Shown: in pieces, positions 36,597 through 50,061 of the stretch | Layout of the letters: each line of letters opens with the position of its first letter | How positions within the stretch are numbered: the first letter of the stretch is position 1 | Origin: Henricia sp. BOLD:AAB3569 | Taxonomy: Eukaryota > Echinodermata > Asteroidea > Spinulosida > Echinasteridae | Assembly (NCBI GenBank): GCA_037783545.1 | Contig: JBBELK010001543.1 | Location: 1 to 64,000 of the forward strand | DNA length: 64,000 bases | Reading direction: 5' to 3' | Notes under the pieces: generated by a model | Seen by the model: the letters and a program-made list of their open reading frames with translations, nothing else | The model's database searches: none | What the model was told of the DNA's origin: nothing | Made by a program: the position numbers and the translations under genes

Positions 36597-36646
36597 CGCT
36601 AACCAGTCCAACGTTGTTACCGATAGAACCAGTGCTTCAGCCGTTG

Positions 36647-36785
36647 TCGTTGCCAGTCCAGGTCATTTATCCACTAAGCGTTCGCCGTTATTGCCAAATT
36701 TCCTCATTCGTAGTCGTTGCCAGTCCAGGTCATTTATCCACCAAATTTCCTCATTCGTTGTCGTTGCCAATCCAGGTCATTATCC
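36647..36785 (+). repeat. Contracted 67-bp minisatellite inside insert D
   Basis: Same unit order as in insert C: one full 67-bp unit, one 47-bp unit and a partial unit. Confidence 0.92.
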
Positions 36786-39700
36786 GGCGAGTATTCTCCA
36801 TCACAATCATCACCAATCGTGTCCGAGTATCAGGTCATATCCTTCGAGAAGCACCACAGGTACATCCTCATAAAACCACAATCGTCACCAGTCCAGGTCT
36901 GGAAGAATCAAGACCGCAGACTCGGATCCAATCGTGTTCCAAAATTGTATCGGCGTTCCCCGTGACGTACGTACTGGTCACTCCATCATTGAGCAACGTT
37001 CCAGGACATCACGGGATTCCGCGAAAAACTCCTCCAAACTACCTATGTGCAAGGGTAGTCCTTTGGAAAGAACCCGTACGCCAACCCGACCGCCCCAAAC
37101 TGCGGTGCGTTAACGACAGTCCGAATGACTGAGCATGCGCACAACTCAGGAGTACCCCAAAGAGGTGTGTACAGACAGCCACGGTTTGCGTGAGAGCAGT
37201 CAGGAAGCCTCAACCCAGTTTTTTTCTAAACTTTGAAATTTCTCTGCCATTTCCCGGCGAAAGTCTGTCAATTTTTTATGACAAGTGCGCAATATAGAGA
37301 GTTTAGGGCATGCAAAATTTGAAGTTCGTCGGAACATTTTTCGACCTCCAAATTTGCCGACGTTTGGACCACACTTTGACCAAATTGCCGAGCCAAACTG
37401 CGGTGCGTTAACGACAGTCCGAATGACTGAGCATGCGCACAACTCAGGAGTACCCCAAAGAGGTGTGTACAGACAGCCACGGTTTGCGTGAGAGCAGTCA
37501 GGAAGCCTCAACCCAGTTTTTTCTAAACTTTGAAATTTCTCTGCCATTTCCCGGCGAAAGTCTGTCAATTTTTTTATGACAAGTGCGCAATATAGAGAGT
37601 TTAGGGCATGCAAAATTTGAAGTTCGTCCGAACATTTTTCGACCTCCAAATTTGCCGACGTTTGGACCACACTTTGACCAAATTGCCGAGCCAAACTGCG
37701 GTGCGTTAACGACAGTCCGAATGACTGAGCATGCGCACAACTCAGGAGTACCCCAAAGAGGTGTGTACAGACAGCCACGGTTTGCGTGAGAGCAGTCAGG
37801 AAGCCTCGACCCAGTTTTTTCTAAACTTTGAAATTTCTCTGCCATTTCCCGGCGAAAGTCTGTCAATTTTTTATGACAAGTGCGCAATATAGAGAGTTTA
37901 GGGCATGCAAAATTTGAAGTTCGTCGGAACATTTTTCGACCTCCAAATTTGCCGACGTTTGGACCACACTTTGACCAAATTGCCGAGCCAAACTGCGGTG
38001 CGTTAACGACAGTCCGAATGACTGAGCATGCGCACAACTCAGGAGTACCCCAAAGAGGTGTGTACAGACAGCCACGGTTTGCGTGAGAGCAGTCAGGAAG
38101 CCTCAACCCAGTTTTTTCTAAACTTTGAAATTTCTCTGCCATTTCCCGGCGAAAGTCTGTCAATTTTTTATGACAAGTGCGCAATATAGAGAGTTTAGGG
38201 CATGCAAAATTTGAAGTTCGTCGGAACATTTTTCGACCTCCAAATTTGCCGACGTTTGGACCACACTTTGACCAAATTGCCGAGCCAAACTGCGGTGCGT
38301 TAACGACAGTCCGAATGACTGAGCATGCGCACAACTCAGGAGTACCCCAAAGAGGTGTGTACAGACAGCCACGGTTTGCGTGAGAGCAGTCAGGAAGCCT
38401 CAACCCAGTTTTTTCTAAACTTTGATATTTCTCTGTCATTTCCCGGCGAAAGTCTGTCAATTTTTTTATGACAAGTGCGCAATATAGAGAGTTTAGGGCA
38501 TGCAAAATTTGAAGTTCGTCGGAACATTTTTCGACCTCCAAATTTGCCGACGTTTGGACCACACTTTGACCAAATTGCCGAGCCAAACTGCGGTGCGTTA
38601 AGGACAGTCCGAATGACTGAGCATGCGCACAACTCAGGAGTACCCCAAAGAGGTGTGTACAGACAGCCACGGTTTGCGTGAGAGCAGTCAGGAAGCCTCA
38701 ACCCAGTTTTTTCTAAACTTTGAAATTTCTCTGCCATTTCCCGGCGAAAGTCTGTCAATTTTTTATGACAAGTGCGCAATATAGAGAGTTTAGGGCATGC
38801 AAAATTTGAAGTTCGTCGGAACATTTTTCGACCTCCAAATTTGCCGACGTTTGGACCACACTTTGACCAAATTGCCGAGCCAAACTGCGGTGCGTTAACG
38901 ACAGTCCGAATGACTGAGCATGCGCACAACTCAGGAGTACCCCAAAGAGGTGTGTACAGACAGCCACGGTTTGCGTGAGAGCAGTCAGGAAGCCTCGACC
39001 CAGTTTTTTCTAAACTTTGAAATTTCTCTGCCATTTCCCGGCGAAAGTCTGTCAATTTTTTATGACAAGTGCGCAATATAGAGAGTTTAGGGCATGCAAA
39101 ATTTGAAGTTCGTCGGAACATTTTTCGACCTCCAAATTTGCCGACGTTTGGACCACACTTTGACCAAATTGCCGAGCCAAACTGCGGTGCGTTAACGACA
39201 GTCCGAATGACTGAGCATGCGCACAACTCAGGAGTACCCCAAAGAGGTGTGTACAGACAGCCACGGTTTGCGTAAGAGCAGTCAGGAAGCCTCAACCCAG
39301 TTTTTTCTAAACTTGGAAATTTCTCTGCCATTTCCGGGCGAAAGTCTGTCAATTTTTTTATGACAAGTGCGCAATATAGAGAGTTTAGGGCATGCAAAAT
39401 TTGAAGTTCGTCGGAACATTTTTCGACCTCCAAATTTGCCGACGTTTGGACCACACTTTGACCAAATTGCCGAGCCAAACTGCGGTGCGTTAACGACAGT
39501 CCGAATGACTGAGCATGCGCACAACTCAGGAGTACCCCAAAGAGGTGTGTACAGACAGCCACGGTTTGCGTGAGAGCAGTCAGGAAGCCTCAACCCAGTT
39601 TTTTCTAAACTTTGATATTTCTCTGCCATTTCCCGGCGAAAGTCTGTCAATTTTTTTATGACAAGTGCGCAATATAGAGAGTTTAGGGCATGCAAAATTT

Positions 39701-42700
39701 GAAGTTCGTCGGAACATTTTTCGACCTCCAAATTTGCCGACGTTTGGACCACACTTTGACCAAATTGCCGAGCCAAACTGCGGTGCGTTAACGACAGTCC
39801 GAATGACTGAGCATGCGCACAACTCAGGAGTACCCCAAAGAGGTGTGTACAGACAGCCACGGTTTGCGTGAGAGCAGTCAGGAAGCCTCAACCCAGTTTT
39901 TTCTAAACTTTGAAATTTCTCTGCCATTTCCCGGCGAAAGTCTGTCAATTTGTTATGACAAGTGCGCAATATAGGGAGTTTAGGGCATGCAAAATTTGAA
40001 GTTCGTCGGAACATTTTTCGACCTCCAAATTTGCCGACGTTTGGACCACACTTTGACCAAATTGCCGAGCCAAACTGCGGTGCGTTAACGACAGTCCGAA
40101 TGACTGAGCATGCGCACAACTCAGGAGTACCCCAAAGAGGTGTGTACAGACAGCCACGGTTTGCGTGAGAGCAGTCAGGAAGCCTCAACACAGTTTTTTC
40201 TAAACTTTGAAATTTCTCTGCCATTTCCCGGCGAAAGTCTGTCAATTTTTTATGACAAGTGCGCAATATATAGAGTTTAAGGCATGCAAAATTTGAAGTT
40301 CGTCGGAACATTTTTCGACCTCCAAATTTGCCGACGTTTGGACCACACTTTGACCAAATTGCCGAGCCAAACTGCGGTGCGTTAACGACAGTCCGAATGA
40401 CTGAGCATGCGCACAACTCAGGAGTACCCCAAAGAGGTGTGTACAGACAGCCACGGTTTGCGTGAGAGCAGTCAGGAAGCCTCGACCCAGTTTTTTCTAA
40501 ACTTTGAAATTTCTCTGCCATTTCCCGGCGAAAGTCTGTCAATTTTTTATGACAAGTGCGCAATATAGAGAGTTTAGGGCATGCAAAATTTGAAGTTCGT
40601 CGGAACATTTTTCGACCTCCAAATTTGCCGACGTTTGGACCACACTTTGACCAAATTGCCGAGCCAAACTGCGGTGCGTTAACGACAGTCCGAATGACTG
40701 AGCATGCGCACAACTCAGGAGTACCCCAAAGAGGTGTGTACAGACAGCCACGGTTTGCGTGAGAGCAGTCAGGAAGCCTCGACCCAGTTTTTTCTAAACT
40801 TTGAAATTTCTCTGCCATTTCCCGGCGAAAGTCTGTCAATTTTTTTATGACAAGTGCGCAATATAGAGAGTTTAGGGCATGCAAAATTTGAAGTTCGTCG
40901 GAACATTTTTCGACCTCCAAATTTGCCGACGTTTGGACCACACTTTGACCAAATTGCCGAGCCAAACTGCGGTGCGTTAACGACAGTCCGAATGACTGAG
41001 CATGCGCACAACTCAGGAGTACCCCAAAGAGGTGTGTACAGACAGCCACGGTTTGCGTGAGAGCAGTCAGGAAGCCTCAACCCAGTTTTTTCTAAACTTT
41101 GAAATTTCTCTGCCATTTCCCGGCGAAAGTCTGTCAATTTTTTATGACAAGTGCGCAATATAGAGAGTTTAGGGCATGCAAAATTTGAAGTTCGTCGGAA
41201 CATTTTTCGACCTCCAAATTTGCCGACGTTTGGACCACACTTTGACCAAATTGCCGAGCCAAACTGCGGTGCGTTAACGACAGTCCGAATGACTGAGCAT
41301 GCGCACAACTCAGGAGTACCCCAAAGAGGTGTGTACAGACAGCCACGGTTTGCGTGAGAGCAGTCAGGAAGCCTCAACCCAGTTTTTTCTAAACTTGGAA
41401 ATTTCTCTGCCATTTCCCGGCGAAAGTCTGTCAATTTTTTATGACAAGTGCGCAATATAGAGAGTTTAGGGCATGCAAAATTTGAAGTTCGTCGGAACAT
41501 TTTTCGACCTCCAAATTTGCCGACGTTTGGACCACACTTTGACCAAATTGCCGAGCCAAACTGCGGTGCGTTAACGACAGTCCGAATGACTGAGCATGCG
41601 CACAACTCAGGAGTACCCCAAAGAGGTGTGTACAGACAGCCACGGTTTGCGTGAGAGCAGTCAGGAAGCCTCAACCCAGTTTTTTCTAAACTTTGATATT
41701 TCTCTGCCATTTCCCGGCGAAAGTCTGTCAATTTTTTTTATGACAAGTGCGCAATATAGAGAGTTTAGGGCATGCAAAATTTGAAGTTCGTCGGAACATT
41801 TTTCGACCTCCAAATTTGCCGACGTTTGGACCACACTTTGACCAAATTGCCGAGCCAAACTGCGGTGCGTTAACGACAGTCCGAATGACTGAGCATGCGC
41901 ACAACTCAGGAGTACCCCAAAGAGGTGTGTACAGACAGCCACGGTTTGCGTGAGAGCAGTCAGGAAGCCTCAACCCAGTTTTTTTCTAAACTTTGAAATT
42001 TCTCTGCCATTTCCCGGCGAAAGTCTGTCAATTTTTTATGACAAGTGCGCAATATAGAGAGTTTAGGGCATGCAAAATTTGAAGTTCGTCGGAACATTTT
42101 TCGACCTCCAAATTTGCCGACGTTTGGACCACACTTTGACCAAATTGCCGAGCCAAACTGCGGTGCGTTAACGACAGTCCGAATGACTGAGCATGCGCAC
42201 AACTCAGGAGTACCCCAAAGAGGTGTGTACAGACAGCCACGGTTTGCGTGAGAGCAGTCAGGAAGCCTCAACCCAGTTTTTTCTAAACTTTGAAATTTCT
42301 CTGCCATTTCCCGGCGAAAGTCTGTCAATTTTTTATGACAAGTGCGCAATATAGAGAGTTTAGGGCATGCAAAATTTGAAGTTCGTCGGAAAATTTTTCG
42401 ACCTCCAAATTTGCCGACGTTTGGACCACACTTTGACCAAATTGCCGAGCCAAACTGCGGTGCGTTAACGACAGTCCGAATGACTGAGCATGCGCACAAC
42501 TCAGGAGTACCCCCAAAGAGGTGTGTACAGACAGCCACGGTTTGCGTGAGAGCAGTCAGGAAGCCTCAACCCAGTTTTTTCTAAACTTTGAAATTTCTCT
42601 GCCATTTCCCGGCGAAAGTCTGTCAATTTTTTTATGACAAGTGCGCAATATAGAGAGTTTAGGGCATGCAAAATTTGAAGTTCGTCGGAACATTTTTCGA

Positions 42701-45700
42701 CCTCCAAATTTGCCGACGTTTGGACCACACTTTGACCAAATTGCCGAGCCAAACTGCGGTGCGTTAACGACAGTCCGAATGACTGAGCATGCGCACAACT
42801 CAGGAGTACCCCAAAGAGATGTGTACAGACAGCCACGGTTTGCGTGAGAGCAGTCAGGAAGCCTCAACACAGTTTTTTCTAAACTTTGAAATTTCTCTGC
42901 CATTTCCCGGCGAAAGTCTGTCAATTTTTTATGACAAGTGCGCAATATAGAGAGTTTAGGGCATGCAAAATTTGAAGTTCGTCGGAACATTTTTCGACCT
43001 CCAAATTTGCCGACGTTTGGACCACACTTTGACCAAATTGCCGAGCCAAACTGCGGTGCGTTAACGACAGTCCGAATGACTGAGCATGCGCACAACTCAG
43101 GAGTACCCCAAAGAGGTGTGTACAGACAGCCACGGTTTGCGTGAGAGCAGTCAGGAAGCCTCAACCCAGTTTTTTCTAAACTTTGAAATTTCTCTGCCAT
43201 TTCCCGGCGAAAGTCTGTCAATTTTTTATGACAAGTGCGCAATATAGAGAGTTTAGGGCATGCAAAATTTGAAGTTCGTCGGAACATTTTTCGACCTCCA
43301 AATTTGCCGACGTTTGGACCACACTTTGACCAAATTGCCGAGCCAAACTGCGGTGCGTTAACGACAGTCCGAATGACTGAGCATGCGCACAACTCAGGAG
43401 TACCCCAAAGAGGTGTGTACAGACAGCCACGGTTTGCGTGAGAGCAGTCAGGAAGCTTCAACCCAGTTTTTTCTAAACTTTGAAATTTCTCTGCCATTTC
43501 CCGGCGAAAGTCTGTCAATTTTTTATGACAAGTGCGCAATATAGAGAGTTTAGGGCATGCAAAATTTGAAGTTCGTCGGAACATTTTTCGACCTCCAAAT
43601 TTGCCGACGTTTGGACCACACTTTGACCAAATTGCCGAGCCAAACTGCGGTGCGTTAACGACAGTCCGAATGACTGAGCATGCGCACAACTCAGGAGTAC
43701 CCCAAAGAGGTGTGTACAGACAGCCACGGTTTGCGTGAGAGCAGTCAGGAAGCCTCAACCCAGTTTTTTCTAAACTTTGAAATTTCTCTGCCATTTCCCG
43801 GCGAAAGTCTGTCAATTTTTTATGGCAAGTGCGCAATATAGAGAGTTTAGGGCATGCAAAATTTGAAGTTCGTCGGAACATTTTTCGACCTCCAAATTTG
43901 CCGACGTTTGGACCACACTTTGACCAAATTGCCGAGCCAAACTGCGGTGCGTTAACGACAGTCCGAATGATTGAGCATGCGCACAACTCAGGAGTACCCC
44001 AAAGAGGTGTGTACAGACAGCCACGGTTTGCGTGAGAGCAGTCAGGAAGCTTCAACCCAGTTTTTTCTAAACTTTGAAATTTCTCTGCCATTTCCCGGCG
44101 AAAGTCTGTCAATTTTTTATGACAAGTGCGCAATATAGAGAGTTTAGGGCATGCAAAATTTGAAGTTCGTCGGAACATTTTTCGACCTCCAAATTTGCCG
44201 ACGTTTGGACCACACTTTGACCAAATTGCCGAGCCAAACTGCGGTGCGTTAACGACAGTCCGAATGACTGAGCATGCGCACAACTCAGGAGTACCCCAAA
44301 GAGGTGTGTACAGACAGCCACGGTTTGCGTGAGAGCAGTCAGGAAGCCTCAACCCAGTTTTTTCTAAACTTTGAAATTTCTCTGCCATTTCCCGGCGAAA
44401 GTCTGTCAATTTTTTATGACAAGTGCGCAATATAGAGAGTTAAGGGCATGCAAAATTTGAAGTTCGTCGGAACATTTTTCGACCTCCAAATTTGCCGACG
44501 TTTGGACCACACTTTGACCAAATTGCCGAGCCAAACTGCGGTGCGTTAACGACAGTCCGAATGATTGAGCATGCGCACAACTCAGGAGTACCCCAAAGAG
44601 GTGTGTACATACAGCCACGGTTTGCGTGAGAGCAGTCAGGAAGCCTCAACCCAGTTTTTTCTAAACTTTGAAATTTCTGTGCCATTTCCCGGCGAAAGTC
44701 TGTCAATTTTTTATGACAAGTGCGCAATATAGAGAGTTTAGGGCATGCAAAATTTGAAGTTCGTCGGAACATTTTTCGACCTCCAAATTTGCCGACGTTT
44801 GGACCACACTTTGACCAAATTGCCGAGCCAAACTGCGGTGCGTTAACGACAGTCCGAATGACTGAGCATGCGCACAACTCAGGAGTACCACAAAGAGGTG
44901 TGTACAGACAGCCACGGTTTGCGTGAGAGCAGTCAGGAAGCATCAACCCAGTTTTTTTCTAAACTTTGAAATTTCTCTGCCATTTCCCGGCGAAAGTCTG
45001 TCAATTTTTTATGACAAGTGCGCAATATAGAGAGTTTAGGGCATGCAAAATTTGAAGTTCGTCGGAACATTTTTCGACCTCCAAATTTGCCGACGTTTGG
45101 ACCACACTTTGACCAAATTGCCGAGCCAAACTGCGGTGCGTTAACGACAGTCCGAATGACTGAGCATGCGCACAACTCAGGAGTACCCCAAATAGGTGTG
45201 TACAGACAGCCACGGTTTGCGTGAGAGCAGTCAGGAAGCCTCAACCCAGTTTTTTTCTAAACTTTGAAATTTCTCTGCCATTTCCCGGCGAAAGTCTGTC
45301 AATTTTTTATGACAAGTGCGCAATATAGAGAGTTTAGGGCATGCAAAATTTGAAGTTCGTCGGAACATTTGTCGACCTCCAAATTTGCCGACGTTTGGAC
45401 CACACTTTGACCAAATTGCCGAGCCAAACTGCGGTGCGTTAACGACAGTCCGAATGACTGAGCATGCGCACAACTCAGGAGTACCCCAAAGAGGTGTGTA
45501 CAGACATCCACGGTTTGCGTGAGAGCAGTCAGGAAGCCTCAACCCAGTTTTTTCTAAACTTTGAAATTTCTCTGCCATTTCCCGGCGAAAGTCTGTCAAT
45601 TTTTTATGACAAGTGCGCAATATAGAGAGTTTAGGGCATGCAAAATTTGAAGTTCGTCGGAACATTTTTCGACCTCCAAATTTGCCGACGTTTGGACCAC

Positions 45701-48700
45701 ACTTTGACCAAATTGCCGAGCCAAACTGCGGTGCGTTAACGACAGTCCGAATGACTGAGCATGCGCACAACTCAGGAGTACCCCAAAGAGGTGTGTACAG
45801 ACAGCCACGGTTTGCGTGAGAGCAGTCAGGAAGCCTCAACCCAGTTTTTTCTAAACTTTGAAATTTCTCTGCCATTTCCCGGCGAAAGTCTGTCAATTTT
45901 TTATGACAAGTGCGCAATATAGAGAGTTTAGGGCATGCAAAATTTGAAGTTCGTCGGAACATTTTTCGACCTCCAAATTTGCCGACGTTTGGACCACACT
46001 TTGACCAAATTGCCGAGCCAAACTGCGGTGCGTTAACGACAGTCCGAATGACTGAGCATGCGCACAACTCAGGAGTACCCCAAAGAGGTGTGTACAGACA
46101 GCCACGGTTTGCGTGAGAGCAGTCAGGAAGCCTCAACCCAGTTTTTTTCTAAACTTTGAAATTTCTCTGCCATTTCCCGGCTAAAGTCTGTCAATTTTTT
46201 ATGACAAGTGCGCAATATAGAGAGTTTAGGGCATGCAAAATTTGAAGTTCGTCGGAACATTTTTCGACCTCCAAATTTGCCGACGTTTGGACCACACTTT
46301 GACCAAATTGCCGAGCCAAACTGCGGTGCGTTAACGACAGTCCGAATGACCGAGCATGCGCACAACTCAGGAGTACCCCAAAGAGGTGTGTACAGACAGC
46401 CACGGTTTGCGTGAGAGCAGTCAGGAAGCCTCAATCCAGTTTTTTCTAAACCTTTGAAATTTCTCTGCCATTTCCCGGCGAAAGTCTGTCAATTTTTTAT
46501 GACAAGTGCGCAATATAGAGAGTTTAGGGCATGCAGAATTTGAAGTTCGTCGGAACATTTTTCGACCTCCAAATTTGCCGACGTTTGGACCACACTTTGA
46601 CCAAATTGCCGAGCCAAACTGCGGTGCGTTAACGACAGTCCGAATGACTGAGCATGCGCACAACTCAGGAGTACCCCAAAGAGGTGTGTACAGACAGCCA
46701 CGGTTTGCGTGAGAGCAGTCAGGAAGCCTCAACCCAGTTTTTTATAAACTTTGAAATTTCTCTGCCATTTCCCGGCGAAAGTCTGTCAATTTTTTATGAC
46801 AAGTGCGCAATATAGAGAGTTTAGGGCATGCAAAATTTGAAGTTCGTCGGAACATTTTTCGACCTCCAAATTTGCCGACGTTTGGACCACACTTTGACCA
46901 AATTGCCGAGCCAAACTGCGGTGCGTTAACGACAGTCCGAATGACTGAGCATGCGCACAACTCAGGAGTACCCCAAAGAGGTGTGTACAGACAGCCACGG
47001 TTTGCGTGAGAGCAGTCAGGAAGCCTCAACCCAGTTTTTTCTAAACTTTGAAATTTCTCTGCCATTTCCCGGCGAAAGTCTGTCAATTTTTTATGACAAG
47101 TGCGCAATATAGAGAGTTTAGGGCATGCAAAATTTGAAGTTCGTCGGAACATTTTTCGACCTCCAAATTTGCCGACGTTTGGACCACACTTTGACCAAAT
47201 TGCCGAGCCAAACTGCGGTGCGTTAACGACAGTCCGAATGACTGAGCATGCGCACAACTCAGGAGTACCCCAAAGAGGTGTGTACAGACAGCCACGGTTT
47301 GCGTGAGAGCAGTCAGGAAGCCTAAATCCAGTTTTTTCTAAACTTTGAAATTTCTCTGCCATTTCCCGGCGAAAGTCTGTCAATTTGTTATGACAAGTGC
47401 GCAATATAGAGAGTTTAGGGCATGCAAAATTTGAAGTTCGTCGGAACATTTTTCGACCTCCAAATTTGCCGACGTTTGGACCACACTTTGACCAAATTGC
47501 CGAGCCAAACTGCGGTGCGTTAACGACAGTCCGAATGACTGAGCATGCGCACAACTCAGGAGTACCCCAAAGAGGTGTGTACAGACAGCCACGGTTTGCG
47601 TGAGAGCAGTCAGGAAGCCTCAACCCAGTTTTGTCTAAACTTTGAAATTTCTCTGTTATTTCCCGGCGAAAGTCTGTCAATTTTTTTATGACAAGTGCGC
47701 AATATAGAGAGTTTAGGGCATGCAAAATTTGAAGTTCGTCGGAACATTTTTCGACCTCCAAATTTGCCGACGTTTGGACCACACTTTGACCAAATTGCCG
47801 AGCCAAACTGCGGTGCGTTAACGACAGTCCGAATGACTGAGCATGCGCACAACTCAGGAGTACCCCAAAGAGGTGTGCACAGACAGCCACGGTTTGCGTG
47901 AGAGCAGTCAGGAAGCCTCAACCCAGTTTTTTTCTAAACTTTGAAATTTCTCTGCCATTTCCCGGCGAAAGTCTGTCAATTTTTTATGACAAGTGCGCAA
48001 TATAGAGAGTTTAGAGCATGCAAAATTTGAAGTTCGTCGGAACATTTTTCGATCTCCAAATTTGCCGACGTTTGGACCACACTTTGACCAAATTGCCGAG
48101 CCAAACTGAGGTGCGTTAACGACAGTCCGAATGACTGAGCATGCGCACAACTCAGGAGTACCCCAAAGAGGTGTGTACAGACAGCCACGGTTTGCGTGAG
48201 AGCAGTCAGGAAGCCTCAACCCAGTTTTTTCTAAACTTTGAAATTTCTCTGCCATTTCCCGGCGAAAGTCTGTCAATTTTTTATGACAAGTGCGCAATAT
48301 AGAGAGTTTAGGGCATGCAAAATTTGAAGTTCGTCGGAACATTTTTCGACCTCCAAATTTGCCGACGTTTGGACCACACTTTGACCAAATTGCCGAGCCA
48401 AACTGCGGTGCGTTAACGACAGTCCGAATGACTGAGCATGCGCACAACTCAGGAGTACCCCAAAGAGGTGTGTACAGACAGCCACGGTTTGCGTGAGAGC
48501 AGTCAGGAAGCCTCAACCCAGTTTTTTCTAAACTTTGAAATTTCTCTGCCATTTCCCGGCGAAAGTCTGTCAAATTTTTATGACAAGTGCGCAATATAGA
48601 GAGTTTAGGGCATGCAAAATTTGAAGTTCGTCGGAACATTTTTCGACCTCCAAATTTGCCGACGTTTGGACCACACTTTGACCAAATTGCCGAGCCAAAC

Positions 48701-50061
48701 TGCGGTGCATTAACGACAGTCCGAATGACTGAGCATGCGCACAACTCAGGAGTACCCCAAAGAGGTATGTACAGACAGCCACGGTTTGCGTGAGAGCAGT
48801 CAGGAAGCCTCAACCCAGTTTTTTCTAAACTTTGAAATTTCTCTGCCATTTCCCGGCAAAAGTCTGTCAATTTTTTATGACAAGTGCGCAATATAGAGAG
48901 TTTAGGGCATGCAAAATTTGAAGTTCGTCGGAACATTTTTCGACCTCCAAATTTGCCGACGTTTGGACCACACTTTGACCAAATTGCCGAGCCAAACTGC
49001 GGTGCGTTAACGACAGTCCGAATGACTGAGCATGCGCACAACTCAGGAGTACCCCAAAGAGGTGTGTACAGACAGCCACGGTTTGCGTGAGAGCAGTCAG
49101 GAAGCCTCAACCCAGTTTTTTCTAAACTTTGAAATTTCTCTGCCATTTCCCGGCGAAAGTCTGTCAATTTTTTATGACAAGTGCGCAATATAGAGAGTTT
49201 AGGGCATGCAAAATTTGAAGTTCGTCGGAACATTTTTCGACCTCCAAATTTGCCGACGTTTGGACCACACTTTGACCAAATTTCCGAGCCAAACTGCGGT
49301 GCGTTAACGACAGTCCGAATGACTGAGCATGCGCACAACTCAGGAGTACCCCAAAGAGGTGTGTACAGACAGCCACGGTTTGCGTGAGAGCAGTCAGGAA
49401 GCCTCAACCCAGTTTTTTTCTAAACTTTGAAATTTCTCTGCCATTTCCCGGCGAAAGTCTGTCAATTTTTTTTTTTATGACAAGTGCGCAATATAGAGAG
49501 TTTAGGGCATGCAAAATTTGAAGTTCGTCGGAACATTTTTCGACCTCCAAATTTGCCGACGTTTGGACCACACTTTGACCAAATTGCCGAGCCAAACTGC
49601 GGTGCATTAACGACAGTCCGAATGACTGAGCATGCGCACAACTCAGGAGTACCCCAAAGAGGTATGTACAGACAGCCACGGTTTGCGTGAGAGCAGTCAG
49701 GAAGCCTCAACCCAGTTTTTTCTAAACTTTGAAATTTCTCTGCCATTTCCCGGCGAAAGTCTGTCAATTTTTTATGACAAGTGCGCAATATAGAGAGTTT
49801 AGGGCATGCAAAATTTGAAGTTCGTCGGAACATTTTTCGACCTCCAAATTTGCCGACGTTTGGACCACACTTTGACCAAATTGCCGAGCCAAACTGCGGT
49901 GCGTTAACGACAGTCCGAATGACTGAGCATGCGCACAACTCAGGAGTACCCCAAAGAGGTGTGTACAGACAGCCACGGTTTGCGTGAGAGCAGTCAGGAA
50001 GCCTCAACCCAGTTTTTTTCTAAACTTTGAAATTTCTCTGCCATTTCCCGGCGAAAGTCTG

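Larger units (their letters stand above)
33111..37096. repeat. Tandem duplication of a 1993-bp monomers-plus-insert unit
   Basis: The blocks 33111-35103 and 35104-37096 are head-to-tail copies with a constant 1993-bp offset. Shared private variants are GTGTGCACAG (33475 and 35468), GAGCTTGCGC (34037 and 36030), GGTGAGTACAG (34070 and 36063), TCTATCAATT (34168 and 36161), TTTGATATTT (34434 and 36427), a 23-bp deletion (near 34491 and 36484) and the 535-bp insert. By eye I see only two base differences, at 33267 or an adjacent base and at 33401. The unit is therefore a recent composite higher-order repeat. Confidence 0.9.
36562..37096 (+). repeat. Insert D: non-satellite segment (535 bp, short form)
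   Basis: I see no difference from insert C by eye; it lies 1993 bp downstream as part of the tandem duplication. The hairpin is at 36573-36596, with one full 67-bp unit at 36647-36713 and the shortened unit at 36714-36760. Confidence 0.9.
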
